Assembly: GCF_030540835.1 (NCBI RefSeq)
Contig: NZ_JAUOEK010000142.1
Span: 117,456 to 181,455, forward strand
Direction of reading: 5' to 3'
From: Flavivirga aquimarina
GTDB lineage: Bacteria; Bacteroidota; Bacteroidia; Flavobacteriales; Flavobacteriaceae
DNA length: 64,000 bases
Shown here: positions 26,519 to 35,624 of the stretch, piece after piece
Layout of the letters: each line of letters begins with the position of its first letter
Numbering within the stretch: position 1 is the stretch's first letter
Translations under genes and position numbers: made by a program
Notes under the pieces: model-generated
What the model was told of the DNA's origin: nothing
The model's database searches: none
What the model saw: the letters and a program-made list of their open reading frames with translations, nothing else

Positions 26519-26842
26519 ATGTTTGGAGATATGATGAATATGATGGGCAAACTTAAAGAAGCTCAGAAAAAAGTTGAAGAAACTAAAAAACGCTTAGATA
26601 CTGTTTTAGTTGATGAGGCCAGTAGTGACGATAAACTTAAGGTGACACTTACAGCTAACAGATCCATTAAATCTATTAAAATTGATGATGAATTACTGGA
26701 AGATAAAGAGCAGCTGGAAGATTATCTTATTCTTACCCTTAACAAAGCTATTGAAAAAGCGACAAAGATAAACGAGGCAGAGTTAGCTGCTACTGCTAAA
26801 GAGGGCATGCCTAATATCCCCGGAATGGATATGTTTAAATAA
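26519..26842 (+). CDS. YbaB/EbfC-family nucleoid-associated protein
   Basis: This 107-residue DNA-binding protein has the usual architecture: an N-terminal helix [21 protein letters not shown], the sheet [20 protein letters not shown] and the C-terminal helix region [20 protein letters not shown]. It forms dimers that bind DNA in a low-specificity manner. A TATTTTTG at 26485-26492 is a possible -7 box. It converges with the threonine aldolase gene, the stop codons being 2 bp apart. Confidence 0.93.
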   Translation: MFGDMMNMMGKLKEAQKKVEETKKRLDTVLVDEASSDDKLKVTLTANRSIKSIKIDDELLEDKEQLEDYLILTLNKAIEKATKINEAELAATAKEGMPNIPGMDMFK

Positions 26843-26844
26843 GA

Positions 26845-27858
26845 TTAGTTACGTAACGTACTTAATAACTTATCATGCATAGCACTTGTATAATCTAAAT
26901 GTGTGACCATTCGTAGTTTATTGTTTCCCATGCTAATTATATGAATGTCTTTATTTGCTAACTTTTGTATATATGCATTTTCATTTACATCTGAGTTCAA
27001 CTCAAAAATAACAATGTTAGTTTCAACAGGTTCAACAGCTTTTACAATAGATAGCCCAGTAAGCTCCTCTCCTATCTCTTGGGCTTTTCTATGGTCTTCG
27101 ACCAACCTTTCAATATGATTATCTAAAGCATACAACCCTGCAGCTGCTAAATAACCGGCTTGACGCATATTACCACCAAAAATCTTTCTTATTCGAATAG
27201 CCTGTTTCATAATTTCAGCATTTCCTACCAAAACCGACCCTACCGGACACCCCAAACCCTTACTTAGACATACAGAAATGGTATCGAAAAGTTTACCATA
27301 CTGTACTGTTGTTTCATTTTTGGCTACTAAGCCATTCCATATGCGTGCTCCATCTAAATGAAACCCAAGATTGTTTTCATCGCAAATGGTTCTTATTTTT
27401 TTAATCTCTTCTAAATCCCAACAGGCTCCTCCTCCTTTATTTGTGGTATTTTCTATTTCTACTAAACTAGTTTGACTATAATAATAAGCTTCTGGGTTTA
27501 TGGCTTCTAATACTTGTTCTGCCTTAAACATTCCCCTATTACCATCCATTAGTTTACAAGAAACACCACTATTAAAAGATGCGCCACCAGACTCATAATT
27601 ATAAATATGGGAATACTTATCACAAATGACCTGATCTCCCGGGTTTGTATGTAGTTTTAACGCAGTTTGATTTGCCATGGTTCCACTAGGGAAAAACAAA
27701 GCATCACTTTTTCCAAACATATCTGCAACACGACATTCCAGTTCATTAACTGTTGGGTCTTCTCTAAAAACATCGTCACCAATTCTAGCTTGCATCATAG
27801 CATCAAGCATCTCTTTGGTCGGTTTTGTAACTGTGTCGCTTCTTAGGTCAATTCTCAT
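26845..27858 (-). CDS. ltaE: Low-specificity threonine aldolase
   Basis: This 337-residue PLP enzyme splits threonine to glycine and acetaldehyde. The start RIDLRSDTVTKPTKEMLDAM, the FFPSGTMANQTAL phosphate-binding segment, the LDGARIWN aspartate motif and the PLP lysine in SVCLSKGLGCPVGSVL are all canonical. Length is as expected. No obvious operon partner: it converges with ybaB and is divergent from the CapK-like gene. Confidence 0.95.
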   Translation of the reverse strand: MRIDLRSDTVTKPTKEMLDAMMQARIGDDVFREDPTVNELECRVADMFGKSDALFFPSGTMANQTALKLHTNPGDQVICDKYSHIYNYESGGASFNSGVSCKLMDGNRGMFKAEQVLEAINPEAYYYSQTSLVEIENTTNKGGGACWDLEEIKKIRTICDENNLGFHLDGARIWNGLVAKNETTVQYGKLFDTISVCLSKGLGCPVGSVLVGNAEIMKQAIRIRKIFGGNMRQAGYLAAAGLYALDNHIERLVEDHRKAQEIGEELTGLSIVKAVEPVETNIVIFELNSDVNENAYIQKLANKDIHIISMGNNKLRMVTHLDYTSAMHDKLLSTLRN

Positions 27859-28069
27859 TAAAATATATTAAGCTGTACGTATATGGATTCAACAATCACA
27901 AATATAAAACTTATAGTCGTTTATTTTCCGTGTTTTAATTTCTTATTTTTAAAGGAATCTCCGCAAACTAGATCTAAAACCCCCACCCTATTTTTAAGTC
28001 CTAATTTTCATAATATCGTTTAAAATCAGCATTATAACTTATAAATATTAGACAATGATATTGGAATAC

Positions 28070-28077
28070 TATATTTG
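28070..28077 (+). promoter_or_regulatory. -7 promoter box (TATATTTG) for the CapK-like gene
   Basis: TATATTTG matches TAnnTTTG. A potential TTG start at 28075 lies inside it, so the first ATG downstream (28117) is the likely start. Confidence 0.5.
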
Positions 28078-28116
28078 AACTATCCCTCAAAATTTAATAT
28101 TCAGAAAATTTATTTT

Positions 28117-29424
28117 ATGAACTTGCTCAATTATTTGAGAAATAAATCTTTTTGGTTAATAGATTTCTTAAAAGGAGGAAATATTAAACATCATTTGGGT
28201 GAAATCTCATATATTCTTAGTAACCCTAATAGCTCTGATGCTTTAAAAATTAGAAAAAAGCACTTAGAAGGTTTATTAATACATGCTGCGCAATCAACCC
28301 CTTTTTATTTTGATTATAAAAACGTAACTGATATTAATGTGTTTCCTGTTATAAGAAAAACGGTTATTCAGGAAAACTTTAAGGATTTCCAATCGATTCC
28401 ATATACTAAAAAACAAAATTATAAAGTATCTACAAGTGGTTCTACGGGTATTCCATTTTTTCTTTTTCAGAATAAAAATAAAAGAAACAGAAATACAGCT
28501 GATGTTTTATACTTTTCTGGTCAATCAAATTTTAAAATTGGAAACAGGTTATACGAACTGGAAGTATGGAGAGCACATAACAAAAAAGGACGTTTTAAAT
28601 CCTGGTTGCAAAATGTTATACAGTTTGACATTTCCAAACTGACAGATTCCAGAATTTTAAGTTTTATAAATTTGCTTAAAAGATCAAAACAAGAAAAGAA
28701 TATCCTCGGGTTTGCATCTTCTTATGAGCAAATATGCCAATATTTGGATAGAAATAATTTAAACCTCAGTGACTTAAATATTAATTCTGTTATAGCTAAT
28801 TCTGAATACCTGAATTATTATACAAAAACATCATTGAGCAAACACTTCAACACTCCTGTCTTATCAAGGTATTCAAGTGAAGAAGTTGGAATTATAGCAC
28901 AGCAGACAAGTAATTCAACCGAGCATTTTGTAATAAATCATGCTAGTTATCATGTGGAGTTGTTAGACCTAGACAAAGACAAACCAGTAAAACCTGGAGA
29001 ATTTGGAAGAATTGTGATTACCGATTTGTTTAACTATAGCATGCCTATTATCAGATATGACACTGGTGATATTGCCAAATTGATGGTGCTTGAAAATGGC
29101 CAAACTAAATTTGAAAAAATTGAAGGCCGCAAAATGGATCTAATTTATGACACAAAAGGGAACATCGTCTCATCTTTTGTAGTCTATACTAAATTCTACA
29201 AGCATTATAAACTGCTAAAACAATATCAATTTATTCAACAAGATGAAAAAGAATATGAAATAAAACTAAATGTATTTGACACATTTCCATACGAAGAGGA
29301 GCTGATCGAAAGTATTAAGAGTGATTTTGGAAATGATGCTAAAGTAACGATTACATATGTAGATGAAATACCTTTACTTGCTTCCGGAAAGCGAAAAAAG
29401 GTAGTTAACAATTACAACTCTTAA
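28117..29424 (+). CDS. Phenylacetate-CoA ligase/CapK-family adenylate-forming enzyme
   Basis: This is a 435-residue adenylation-domain protein. The ATP/AMP motif is STSGSTGIPFFL, the A5-like motif is RYSSEEVGIIA and the A7-like motif is YDTGDIAKL; KRKKVVNNY at the end resembles the C-terminal lysine motif. The N-terminal half is short, as in the CapK group found in capsule loci, rather than true phenylacetate-CoA ligase. It likely activates a carboxylic acid for attachment to a surface glycan or lipid; the acid is unknown. It opens the accessory glycan island that follows, although the other genes are mostly on the opposite strand. Confidence 0.85.
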   Translation: MNLLNYLRNKSFWLIDFLKGGNIKHHLGEISYILSNPNSSDALKIRKKHLEGLLIHAAQSTPFYFDYKNVTDINVFPVIRKTVIQENFKDFQSIPYTKKQNYKVSTSGSTGIPFFLFQNKNKRNRNTADVLYFSGQSNFKIGNRLYELEVWRAHNKKGRFKSWLQNVIQFDISKLTDSRILSFINLLKRSKQEKNILGFASSYEQICQYLDRNNLNLSDLNINSVIANSEYLNYYTKTSLSKHFNTPVLSRYSSEEVGIIAQQTSNSTEHFVINHASYHVELLDLDKDKPVKPGEFGRIVITDLFNYSMPIIRYDTGDIAKLMVLENGQTKFEKIEGRKMDLIYDTKGNIVSSFVVYTKFYKHYKLLKQYQFIQQDEKEYEIKLNVFDTFPYEEELIESIKSDFGNDAKVTITYVDEIPLLASGKRKKVVNNYNS

Positions 29425-29427
29425 TTT

Positions 29428-29538
29428 ATGTTAAAAAAATACTTCTTCACGGTTTCCATCTATACCAATGGTATTTTATTGCTAGGGTTGCTGTTAAGTT
29501 TGTTGGTATTTTTAGTTGGTTGTTTTATTTTGCAATAA
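29428..29538 (+). CDS. Possible 36-residue single-span membrane protein
   Basis: A small frame begins 4 bp after the CapK-like stop codon and encodes one membrane helix (GILLLGLLLSLLVFLVGCFIL). Tight spacing suggests translational coupling. It is too short to judge by composition and could be chance. It is too AT-rich to rule in or out. Confidence 0.35.
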   Translation: MLKKYFFTVSIYTNGILLLGLLLSLLVFLVGCFILQ

Positions 29539-29564
29539 CATCATATCATATATCATTAAAAGCA

Positions 29565-30695
29565 TTATCTAAATCTTGATATTAAAATATTCCTCGTTCT
29601 TGTAATATACTTATAAACCATAGGTAATGGGTCTAATAAAGCAAATTTCAAAGGGGTATTGTTTAGTATAAATTTTACTTTAAAAAGAAACGTTATGTTT
29701 TGTTTTATTTTCCTCACTAACCCTTTTAAGTTTAAGTACTCTACAAATTTGTATTCTGGTTTAGGGAACACACTACCTATACTAGACAAAGAATATAAAT
29801 GAGGAAAGTTTACTCCTGCTATTAATGATGCATCTAAAGACACCCAAAATCGCGTATTAACCTCAATAATATTGAATTGTTTGGTGTTTTGATTATATCT
29901 CATATCAATATGAGCAACACCACTCCAGTTAAGAGATTTCATAAGCCTTTCTACAACCTGATATAATGCTTCTTCATATAAAAAGAGTAATCCAAATTGA
30001 GGTGTAAATTGGCTTTTACCTATCATATTACCTTTTTGAATTGTAGAAGCCAAAATTTCACCGTTTTTGCATAGTACACTGCAATCTATATCATAACCTT
30101 CAATATACTCCTGTATAATGTTTATATAATTAAAATTATGGCTGGTAAAATGCTTTTTTAAGTCTTCTTTACTATTGAATATACTAATGCCCTGTCCTCC
30201 TCCAAACCCTTCCATAGGCTTTATAATTACAGGAAAGCTTAAGGCATCTACTCTATCTAACTCGGTATTTGATGCTACAATTACACTCTTAGGTCCTGGA
30301 ATTCTATTTTCTTCCAGATGCTCAGATAAAAATCCTTTATTTATGGCTGTATCAAAATCAGCTAAAGAAGGTAATAATCCCAATCTATCCTGATGTAACA
30401 CCTTAGTTTTATGCTCTATGAGTATTCTTATACCAGTTTCAAAAATGGGCATTATAACATCTATATCATGTTTTTCTACTTCTTTGTTTATATTATAAAT
30501 CCAATCTAAATCAGAACTTGTTTGTTCATAATACGAAAACCCCTTTATATGTCTGGAATAACGCATAGGGTTATGCTTTTTATTGGACATAACATAAATT
30601 TTCAGGTTTTTCACCTGAGCAAGGCAATTAATAACATATAATAGAATATGACTCTCTCCGTCCGGAATTAATATGGCTTTTTTTTGCTTTTTCAT
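29565..30695 (-). CDS. ATP-grasp ligase (carbamoyl-phosphate-synthase-like)
   Basis: This is a 376-residue ATP-grasp protein. A Rossmann-like N-terminal domain (AILIPDGESHILLYVINCLAQV) precedes the ATP-grasp core. The core has FPVIIKPMEGFGGGQGI as the ATP-binding glycine loop (about 150-170), IIQEYIEGYDIDCSVL, and NIIEVNTRFWVSLDASL with the metal-binding E and N (about 285-300). Such enzymes form amide or peptide bonds with acyl-phosphate intermediates. It is one of three ATP-grasp genes within 7 kb, next to a membrane HTTM protein. I infer aminoacyl or peptide decoration of a glycan; the substrate is not known. Confidence 0.85.
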   Translation of the reverse strand: MKKQKKAILIPDGESHILLYVINCLAQVKNLKIYVMSNKKHNPMRYSRHIKGFSYYEQTSSDLDWIYNINKEVEKHDIDVIMPIFETGIRILIEHKTKVLHQDRLGLLPSLADFDTAINKGFLSEHLEENRIPGPKSVIVASNTELDRVDALSFPVIIKPMEGFGGGQGISIFNSKEDLKKHFTSHNFNYINIIQEYIEGYDIDCSVLCKNGEILASTIQKGNMIGKSQFTPQFGLLFLYEEALYQVVERLMKSLNWSGVAHIDMRYNQNTKQFNIIEVNTRFWVSLDASLIAGVNFPHLYSLSSIGSVFPKPEYKFVEYLNLKGLVRKIKQNITFLFKVKFILNNTPLKFALLDPLPMVYKYITRTRNILISRFR

Positions 30696-30716
30696 TTTTA
30701 GCTATTTATATATTAC

Positions 30717-31820
30717 TCAAATCAGCTGACCTTTTCGTTTTTTCAGCAATAACGGAAGAAAGAATAAAATAGTTATCCAGATTAAAGAAATATGAATGAA
30801 ATTCATTAAAAAACCATTGAACAAATATCTTATTAGCAAATCTAATAAAAACAGAAAGATATAGAAATTAGTGTTATATAAAAGAAATAACCTTAATGCA
30901 TCCCAATTTGAAACTGTTGTGTTTTTAATTTCAACTTCAAGCCATTTATTATTTTTTAAAACTCTATTCTCAAAGCTAAATGTATCATTGAAATTCAAAA
31001 AACTAAAAAGTTTTGTGACAAAAGGTTCTTTTAACTTATTAAAACTTACTCGAATGATTCCTGGTATATGATTAATAAAAATTAATAGAATTATTAATAT
31101 ATCTTCATAAAAATGACCAAACCTAAATGCTGTTAGCGTATATAAAAAAGTATGAAACAATAATATCATCCATGTAACTAAACGATGTTTTTTCTTAAAC
31201 AAGACAAGTACTGCAATGCTTATTTCAACAAGCATAGCTACCCATGATAATAGCTTTGCAAGCCACATTTCGGGTAGCAGATCCGACATGTATATATATA
31301 CATGGGTTTCTCTTGCATTTGCAAGCCAATTATGCATAAATTGTCCATTCCACCAGTCTACTTGAAGCATTTTATTAATTGCAGCACCAAAATATAGTAT
31401 ACTAATTTGCATAAATAATAGCCATGGTGTTTGTTTTTTATCAATAAGACTTGCCAATATTAATATACAGGCACAAATGAAATAATGGTTTGCAAAATTA
31501 GGCTTAGATGCTAATAATACAAAAGCAATCGTTAACCCTAAAACAAAGGACATATATCTAACCTTAAAATTAAAAAGCATAAATATTCCTGAAGTAAAAA
31601 ATAGAGTTCTTAGCGTATTTTTATAAACATTTGGAAAATCATTAAACTTGTCCAGATAAGAAATAAAAGGGATATAGGGATCATTTATAATGGCATAGAA
31701 ACCATGAAAAACCAATAACAAAAAAACTAGTTTACACATTAAGAGCACGTTTGGCCTCATACTAGTATTTACAAACCCTAACGGAAAAAAGGGAGACGAG
31801 GTAATTACTTTAAAGTCCAT
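30717..31820 (-). CDS. HTTM-type multi-pass membrane protein
   Basis: This 367-residue protein has about 8-9 membrane segments. The phrases ISILYFGAAINKMLQVDWWNGQFMHNW (in part), LLPEMWLAKLLSWVAMLVEISIAVLVLF and FHTFLYTLTAFRFGHFYEDIL are typical of HTTM proteins, related to the membrane part of vitamin K-dependent gamma-carboxylase. The carboxylase catalytic domain is absent. Function is unknown. Its start overlaps the end of the upstream 112-residue gene by 16 bp, indicating co-transcription and coupled translation. Confidence 0.75.
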   Translation of the reverse strand: MDFKVITSSPFFPLGFVNTSMRPNVLLMCKLVFLLLVFHGFYAIINDPYIPFISYLDKFNDFPNVYKNTLRTLFFTSGIFMLFNFKVRYMSFVLGLTIAFVLLASKPNFANHYFICACILILASLIDKKQTPWLLFMQISILYFGAAINKMLQVDWWNGQFMHNWLANARETHVYIYMSDLLPEMWLAKLLSWVAMLVEISIAVLVLFKKKHRLVTWMILLFHTFLYTLTAFRFGHFYEDILIILLIFINHIPGIIRVSFNKLKEPFVTKLFSFLNFNDTFSFENRVLKNNKWLEVEIKNTTVSNWDALRLFLLYNTNFYIFLFLLDLLIRYLFNGFLMNFIHISLIWITILFFLPLLLKKRKGQLI

Positions 31821-32143
31821 ATTTGCTGTTTTTGTCCATTTATAGAATATTTAACTACTACTTTTGCATTATCGTTTAAGCCGTAAGTGGACTCATATTG
31901 TTTAATGATATCAAACACATTATTTATAGATCTTTTCTCCCATCCAATAGATCTATAATGGTATCGCTCTTGTATTTCTTTTTTGGTTAGCTTTTTATTG
32001 TTAATGACTACTTCAACCTCCATTTGAGTATGTTGGTCATAAGGAGCCCAACAAAAAAAGCGTTCGGGAACAAAACGAGCATAAATGATTAATAGCACCT
32101 GGAATAGTAAGAATGTAATGCCCAAAAAATATCTAATTTTCAT
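31805..32143 (-). CDS. Small membrane-anchored protein upstream of the HTTM protein
   Basis: This 112-residue protein has one N-terminal membrane helix (about residues 5-22, FLGITFLLFQVLLIIYA) and an extracytoplasmic remainder with FFCWAPYDQHTQMEVEVVIN and YHYRSIGWEKRSI. The family is not recognised. It overlaps the HTTM gene by 16 bp in another frame, so the two proteins probably act together in the membrane. Confidence 0.7.
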   Translation of the reverse strand: MKIRYFLGITFLLFQVLLIIYARFVPERFFCWAPYDQHTQMEVEVVINNKKLTKKEIQERYHYRSIGWEKRSINNVFDIIKQYESTYGLNDNAKVVVKYSINGQKQQIWTLK

Positions 32144-32181
32144 ACTGCTTAAGATATTATTATAAATTTATCATACTTAAT

Positions 32182-33318
32182 TCAAAAATCCATACCCCTA
32201 CCTATTTCTAAAAACTCACTTAAAACCGTCTCAAAAACAGGGCCGTTTGCCAGTTGATGAATCCTAATATCTTGTTTATACGTATTATATTCTATTAAAA
32301 CCGGATCACTATCTTCATCAACAGCAATATCCCAAGAAATAATTTTAAAATAAGGCACTTTTTTATGTAATTCTTTAACTATAGACAAAACCTTATTATG
32401 TGAAGGAATACCAAAACCTTTTAAAACAAAACCTGACTCTGTCTTATTTACCCGTTTTCCAGTCCCGTAGTAACCATATTCTTTCAAACATCCTTTATCA
32501 TCTATGCCACACACCATACCCCCACTAGAGTTATTATCTGTAAACTTGCCAGATTTGCCTATTCTTAAAATTGTCGACAATATATAGACTTGGTTATCTT
32601 TTAAATAACTCATTATTCTTAAGGTATTCAAAGAACTTGCATTGAGTAGCTTTAATTGTTTATTCTGACTTACCACTCTTTGAATAATAAAGTCTTTATT
32701 AAATAATCTTAAAAGTTTATCCATAGACAAATCTTTGTATGTTGTAACAGAACCGCTAATATTAAAATCGATTACCTGCCTACCCCCTCCCGACTCTATC
32801 GATGGTTTAATTACTAGTTTTTCAGATGTTTCCACACATATTTCCATGGCTGTTTTTTTACTAACCAATTCGCCATCAGTATAATAAAATCCATTTATAT
32901 TCTTTACAACGCTTTGAGGTTGTTTATATCCCTTGAACAAAACTTCCGATAGGTTTTTATCCAAAAGTGACGGCCATTGTTTAGACTCATTTAAACGAGC
33001 TGCTACAAATGCATGAAAAATATCATCGGGAATGTACTTAACAGAAAAATGCTTATTTGATGCTATAAAAAACTGATGCCAATATAACTTTACACGATAC
33101 CCCTGTTTTTTATAATATTGTTCAATCTCTTTTTTTTGATTTTTATCTAAGTATGGTACTTCGTTAACCTTATTTATTCCTCTAATCTTATTCCTGTAAT
33201 GTGCTATTAAATTAAAGCGTAATAAACTTGCTTTGGTCTTTATTATAAAGCTTAAGAATAACCTCTTAAAGAAGTGGTATATTGACATTGAAGCAATGTT
33301 TTTAATTTTATACATCAA
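32182..33318 (-). CDS. Sugar-transfer-associated ATP-grasp protein
   Basis: This 378-residue protein is of the ATPgrasp_ST type. The typical features are KIYWHQFF-like RVKLYWHQFFIASNKHFSVKYIPDD, the ATP-binding loop KLVIKPSIESGGGRQVI (about 165-185), STILRIGKSGKFTDNNSSGGMVCGI (here in part), and the C-terminal ISWDIAVDEDSDPVLIEYN metal site. The family is found in polysaccharide loci and is thought to attach amino acids or similar groups to sugars. It is cytoplasmic. It heads the minus-strand unit running down to 29565. Confidence 0.85.
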   Translation of the reverse strand: MMYKIKNIASMSIYHFFKRLFLSFIIKTKASLLRFNLIAHYRNKIRGINKVNEVPYLDKNQKKEIEQYYKKQGYRVKLYWHQFFIASNKHFSVKYIPDDIFHAFVAARLNESKQWPSLLDKNLSEVLFKGYKQPQSVVKNINGFYYTDGELVSKKTAMEICVETSEKLVIKPSIESGGGRQVIDFNISGSVTTYKDLSMDKLLRLFNKDFIIQRVVSQNKQLKLLNASSLNTLRIMSYLKDNQVYILSTILRIGKSGKFTDNNSSGGMVCGIDDKGCLKEYGYYGTGKRVNKTESGFVLKGFGIPSHNKVLSIVKELHKKVPYFKIISWDIAVDEDSDPVLIEYNTYKQDIRIHQLANGPVFETVLSEFLEIGRGMDF

Positions 33319-33700
33319 TCTTAATGTAAACTATATGATTAATAAAACTTAATCGTTTAAAATATTTATTTGCTAGATGAAGCACAATAATTATATTAAG
33401 GCTAAAGGCAAAAACCAGCCATCATTAAACTTACAATAATAAATCCTTGTACCACATCTATTCTTAAAAGTTACAACCCTCACATTTCATATATCTAGTG
33501 TATTCTTTTATAGTAATTGTACAGGCTATTTTTTGTCAATTCATCCCAGATTATATACAACGGGGAAATATGATTTCCACCTATTCATCGAATTATTAAG
33601 GGTTTAGCCTAAAATTTAATGCCTAACAAGTTTTCTCTATTATTTTTATGATTAATAATTGCTGTTATTCAAATACTTACTAACTTAATAAATTTTATTC
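33319..33700. other. 382-bp AT-rich intergenic region
   Basis: This lies between the divergent ATP-grasp and secreted lipoprotein genes. I see no open frame of note, no convincing promoter boxes and no strong hairpin. It presumably holds both upstream control regions. Confidence 0.4.
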
Positions 33701-34822
33701 ATGAAAAAACAAATTACTATTTTATTAGGAATCAGCTTGTTTTTTGTATCCTGCCAAACTGAAAAGTTAGATAACACAGAAAATGCTGTGTTCGGGGACG
33801 AAAATATAAGTTCTGACAAAAGAGACAAAGAAAAAGAGCCTAAAGCTTTAAGTGAATGTAAAGTTATTGACTTAAATAGATGTGACGGAGTCCAACCCTC
33901 AGGAAATTTTTGGTGGCCTAGCCACCCAACTGACTGGAACAATGGATATTTCGGATCAACCGATGATCATCATATGACTTTTACGACTTACGATGATGGG
34001 ACTGCTAGTATTAAGGGGGCTACCGTTTTAGGTAGTTGTGTGGTTGAAGTTGATGTCTGGTTAAAAGACAAAAAAGATTGGGTCACTTTTAGTGCTGACG
34101 GTGGGTCATTTAAAGATGAACCCAATGATTGTACTAATGTAGTCAAAGAAGACTTATACTATTATGTGATTGATTCATCAAAAAGTACCATTACAGCTTC
34201 AGGAGGAGACTGTTTAGAAGAAGGTACTTTTGGTGTTGAACAACGTCCAGATCCAAATGATCTTAATACACCTCACTTAGGTGTTTTAGTTGGTCCTGGA
34301 GCAGGTTTATTTGACGACTCAGACCCGACTAAAGATGGATTAAGCACATGGGGTTGGTTAACTAATGATTCTGGCGAACGTTTATGGATATTTGATTTCA
34401 ATTTCAATTTTGAATGTGAAGAAGAAGGAGAAGGGGGTTGCGAAACTGCATTCGCAAAAGGGAACAGTGATAATGACTCTACTTGCTTCATAGAAGACGG
34501 TTTCAACAGATGGGGATGGACTATAGGGCCTCTTTCTGAGGGAGAATATACGTATGATATTTACGCTGGTGCCGGACAATGTGATACTGACAAAGGAGCT
34601 CTAGTTGGTACTGCGGATGTTAAATATGATAATGGAGAAGTAACCGTAACATATAACATAGATGACGCTTATACAGTAAGTGAAACCCACACCTATGCTG
34701 GAAAAAACAGCTATCCGACTAAAAAAGGAGAAGACACTGTCGCTCCAGGACAATATACCATAACACCTAATTTATCTGGTGATATATATGTGATTGGACA
34801 TATTGTGGTTTGTGAACAATAG
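33701..34822 (+). CDS. Secreted cysteine-rich acidic lipoprotein
   Basis: This 373-residue protein has a lipoprotein signal (GISLFFVSCQTE, Cys at about 19). The mature protein is acidic, with about ten cysteines. Residues about 245-370 form a module CETAFAKGN...STCF...RWGWTIGPLSEGEYTYDIYAGAGQCD, followed by a TVTYNI strand and ETHTYAG. I recall this module from several secreted or adhesin-like Bacteroidetes proteins. The first half has a second, distinct beta-rich domain with FWWPSHPTDWNNGYFG. A surface role is likely; no enzyme motif is seen. It stands alone, facing away from the glycan genes, with a strong terminator. Confidence 0.8.
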   Translation: MKKQITILLGISLFFVSCQTEKLDNTENAVFGDENISSDKRDKEKEPKALSECKVIDLNRCDGVQPSGNFWWPSHPTDWNNGYFGSTDDHHMTFTTYDDGTASIKGATVLGSCVVEVDVWLKDKKDWVTFSADGGSFKDEPNDCTNVVKEDLYYYVIDSSKSTITASGGDCLEEGTFGVEQRPDPNDLNTPHLGVLVGPGAGLFDDSDPTKDGLSTWGWLTNDSGERLWIFDFNFNFECEEEGEGGCETAFAKGNSDNDSTCFIEDGFNRWGWTIGPLSEGEYTYDIYAGAGQCDTDKGALVGTADVKYDNGEVTVTYNIDDAYTVSETHTYAGKNSYPTKKGEDTVAPGQYTITPNLSGDIYVIGHIVVCEQ

Positions 34823-34850
34823 CCTATTCAATATTAAATAATATAAAATT

Positions 34851-34888
34851 GTAAAAGCCAGAGAAAACAAAAATTCTCTGGCTTTTAC
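34851..34888 (+). terminator. Intrinsic terminator, 15-bp perfect stem
   Basis: GTAAAAGCCAGAGAA (34851-34865) pairs exactly with TTCTCTGGCTTTTAC (34874-34888). It ends the secreted lipoprotein gene and may also serve the converging HAD gene. Confidence 0.85.
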
Positions 34889-34952
34889 TATTGAAATCAT
34901 CTTGATTTTATTTAATGAAATAGAAAAAGTCAATATGAATTCGAAACTAATA

Positions 34953-35624
34953 CTAATCGATGATCCTTAACAAATCAGAGAATTCAATAATAGTGTGCTT
35001 AGCTAAATATTCTTTGGTTACTAATGTCTTATCTTGTTTATGTATGTTTGAGCCATTATCGACCAGACAAATTGTAGTCCAATTAAGTTGGTTGGGAGTT
35101 ACAAAATCTTTTTTAATATTATCACCAACATAATAGTAATGAGCTTCTCCTAAAGCTCGTTCGAAATATTTATAGTTATTCATATTTGGTTTTTCACTAC
35201 CAAATTCTTCAGATATCACAATTTCGGAAATCCACGTACTAAGCCCTAAAGCTTTTATTTTATTACGTTGTTGTATGCTCCTACCATCTGTTAATAAGCC
35301 TAAGCCTGCAATATTGCTATTACTTTTTAATTGATTCAATACATTTATTCTATCATCAGACAGTTTTATGTTTGGTTTATGGTTTCTGTATATATTTAGT
35401 AATTCTTTTATGCTTAGCAAGCATTTATAATCATTGATTATCGCTTCAAAAACATTCTCACCATTATAAAAATAGTTTAGCATGCTATTATAAACAGTTA
35501 TACTTTCAACATCAGAGTTACTAGTAACTATACTTGATATTTCGATAAAAGCAGATTTTAAAAAATCAACTTCATTATAAAGCGTATCATCTAAATCAAA
35601 AACGATTATTTTTTTATCATTCAT
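34953..35624 (-). CDS. HAD-family hydrolase paired with an ATP-grasp ligase
   Basis: This 223-residue phosphatase-like protein has motif I VFDLDDTLYNE (residues 6-16), motif II LLTDG (about 110) and motifs III/IV EKPN...YYVGDNIKKDF. The cap is small and helical. It starts within the last 8 bp of the upstream ATP-grasp gene, so the two are translationally coupled. HAD plus ATP-grasp pairs of this kind occur in polysaccharide loci. Here it would dephosphorylate an intermediate made with or for the ligase, by inference. Confidence 0.85.
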   Translation of the reverse strand: MNDKKIIVFDLDDTLYNEVDFLKSAFIEISSIVTSNSDVESITVYNSMLNYFYNGENVFEAIINDYKCLLSIKELLNIYRNHKPNIKLSDDRINVLNQLKSNSNIAGLGLLTDGRSIQQRNKIKALGLSTWISEIVISEEFGSEKPNMNNYKYFERALGEAHYYYVGDNIKKDFVTPNQLNWTTICLVDNGSNIHKQDKTLVTKEYLAKHTIIEFSDLLRIID

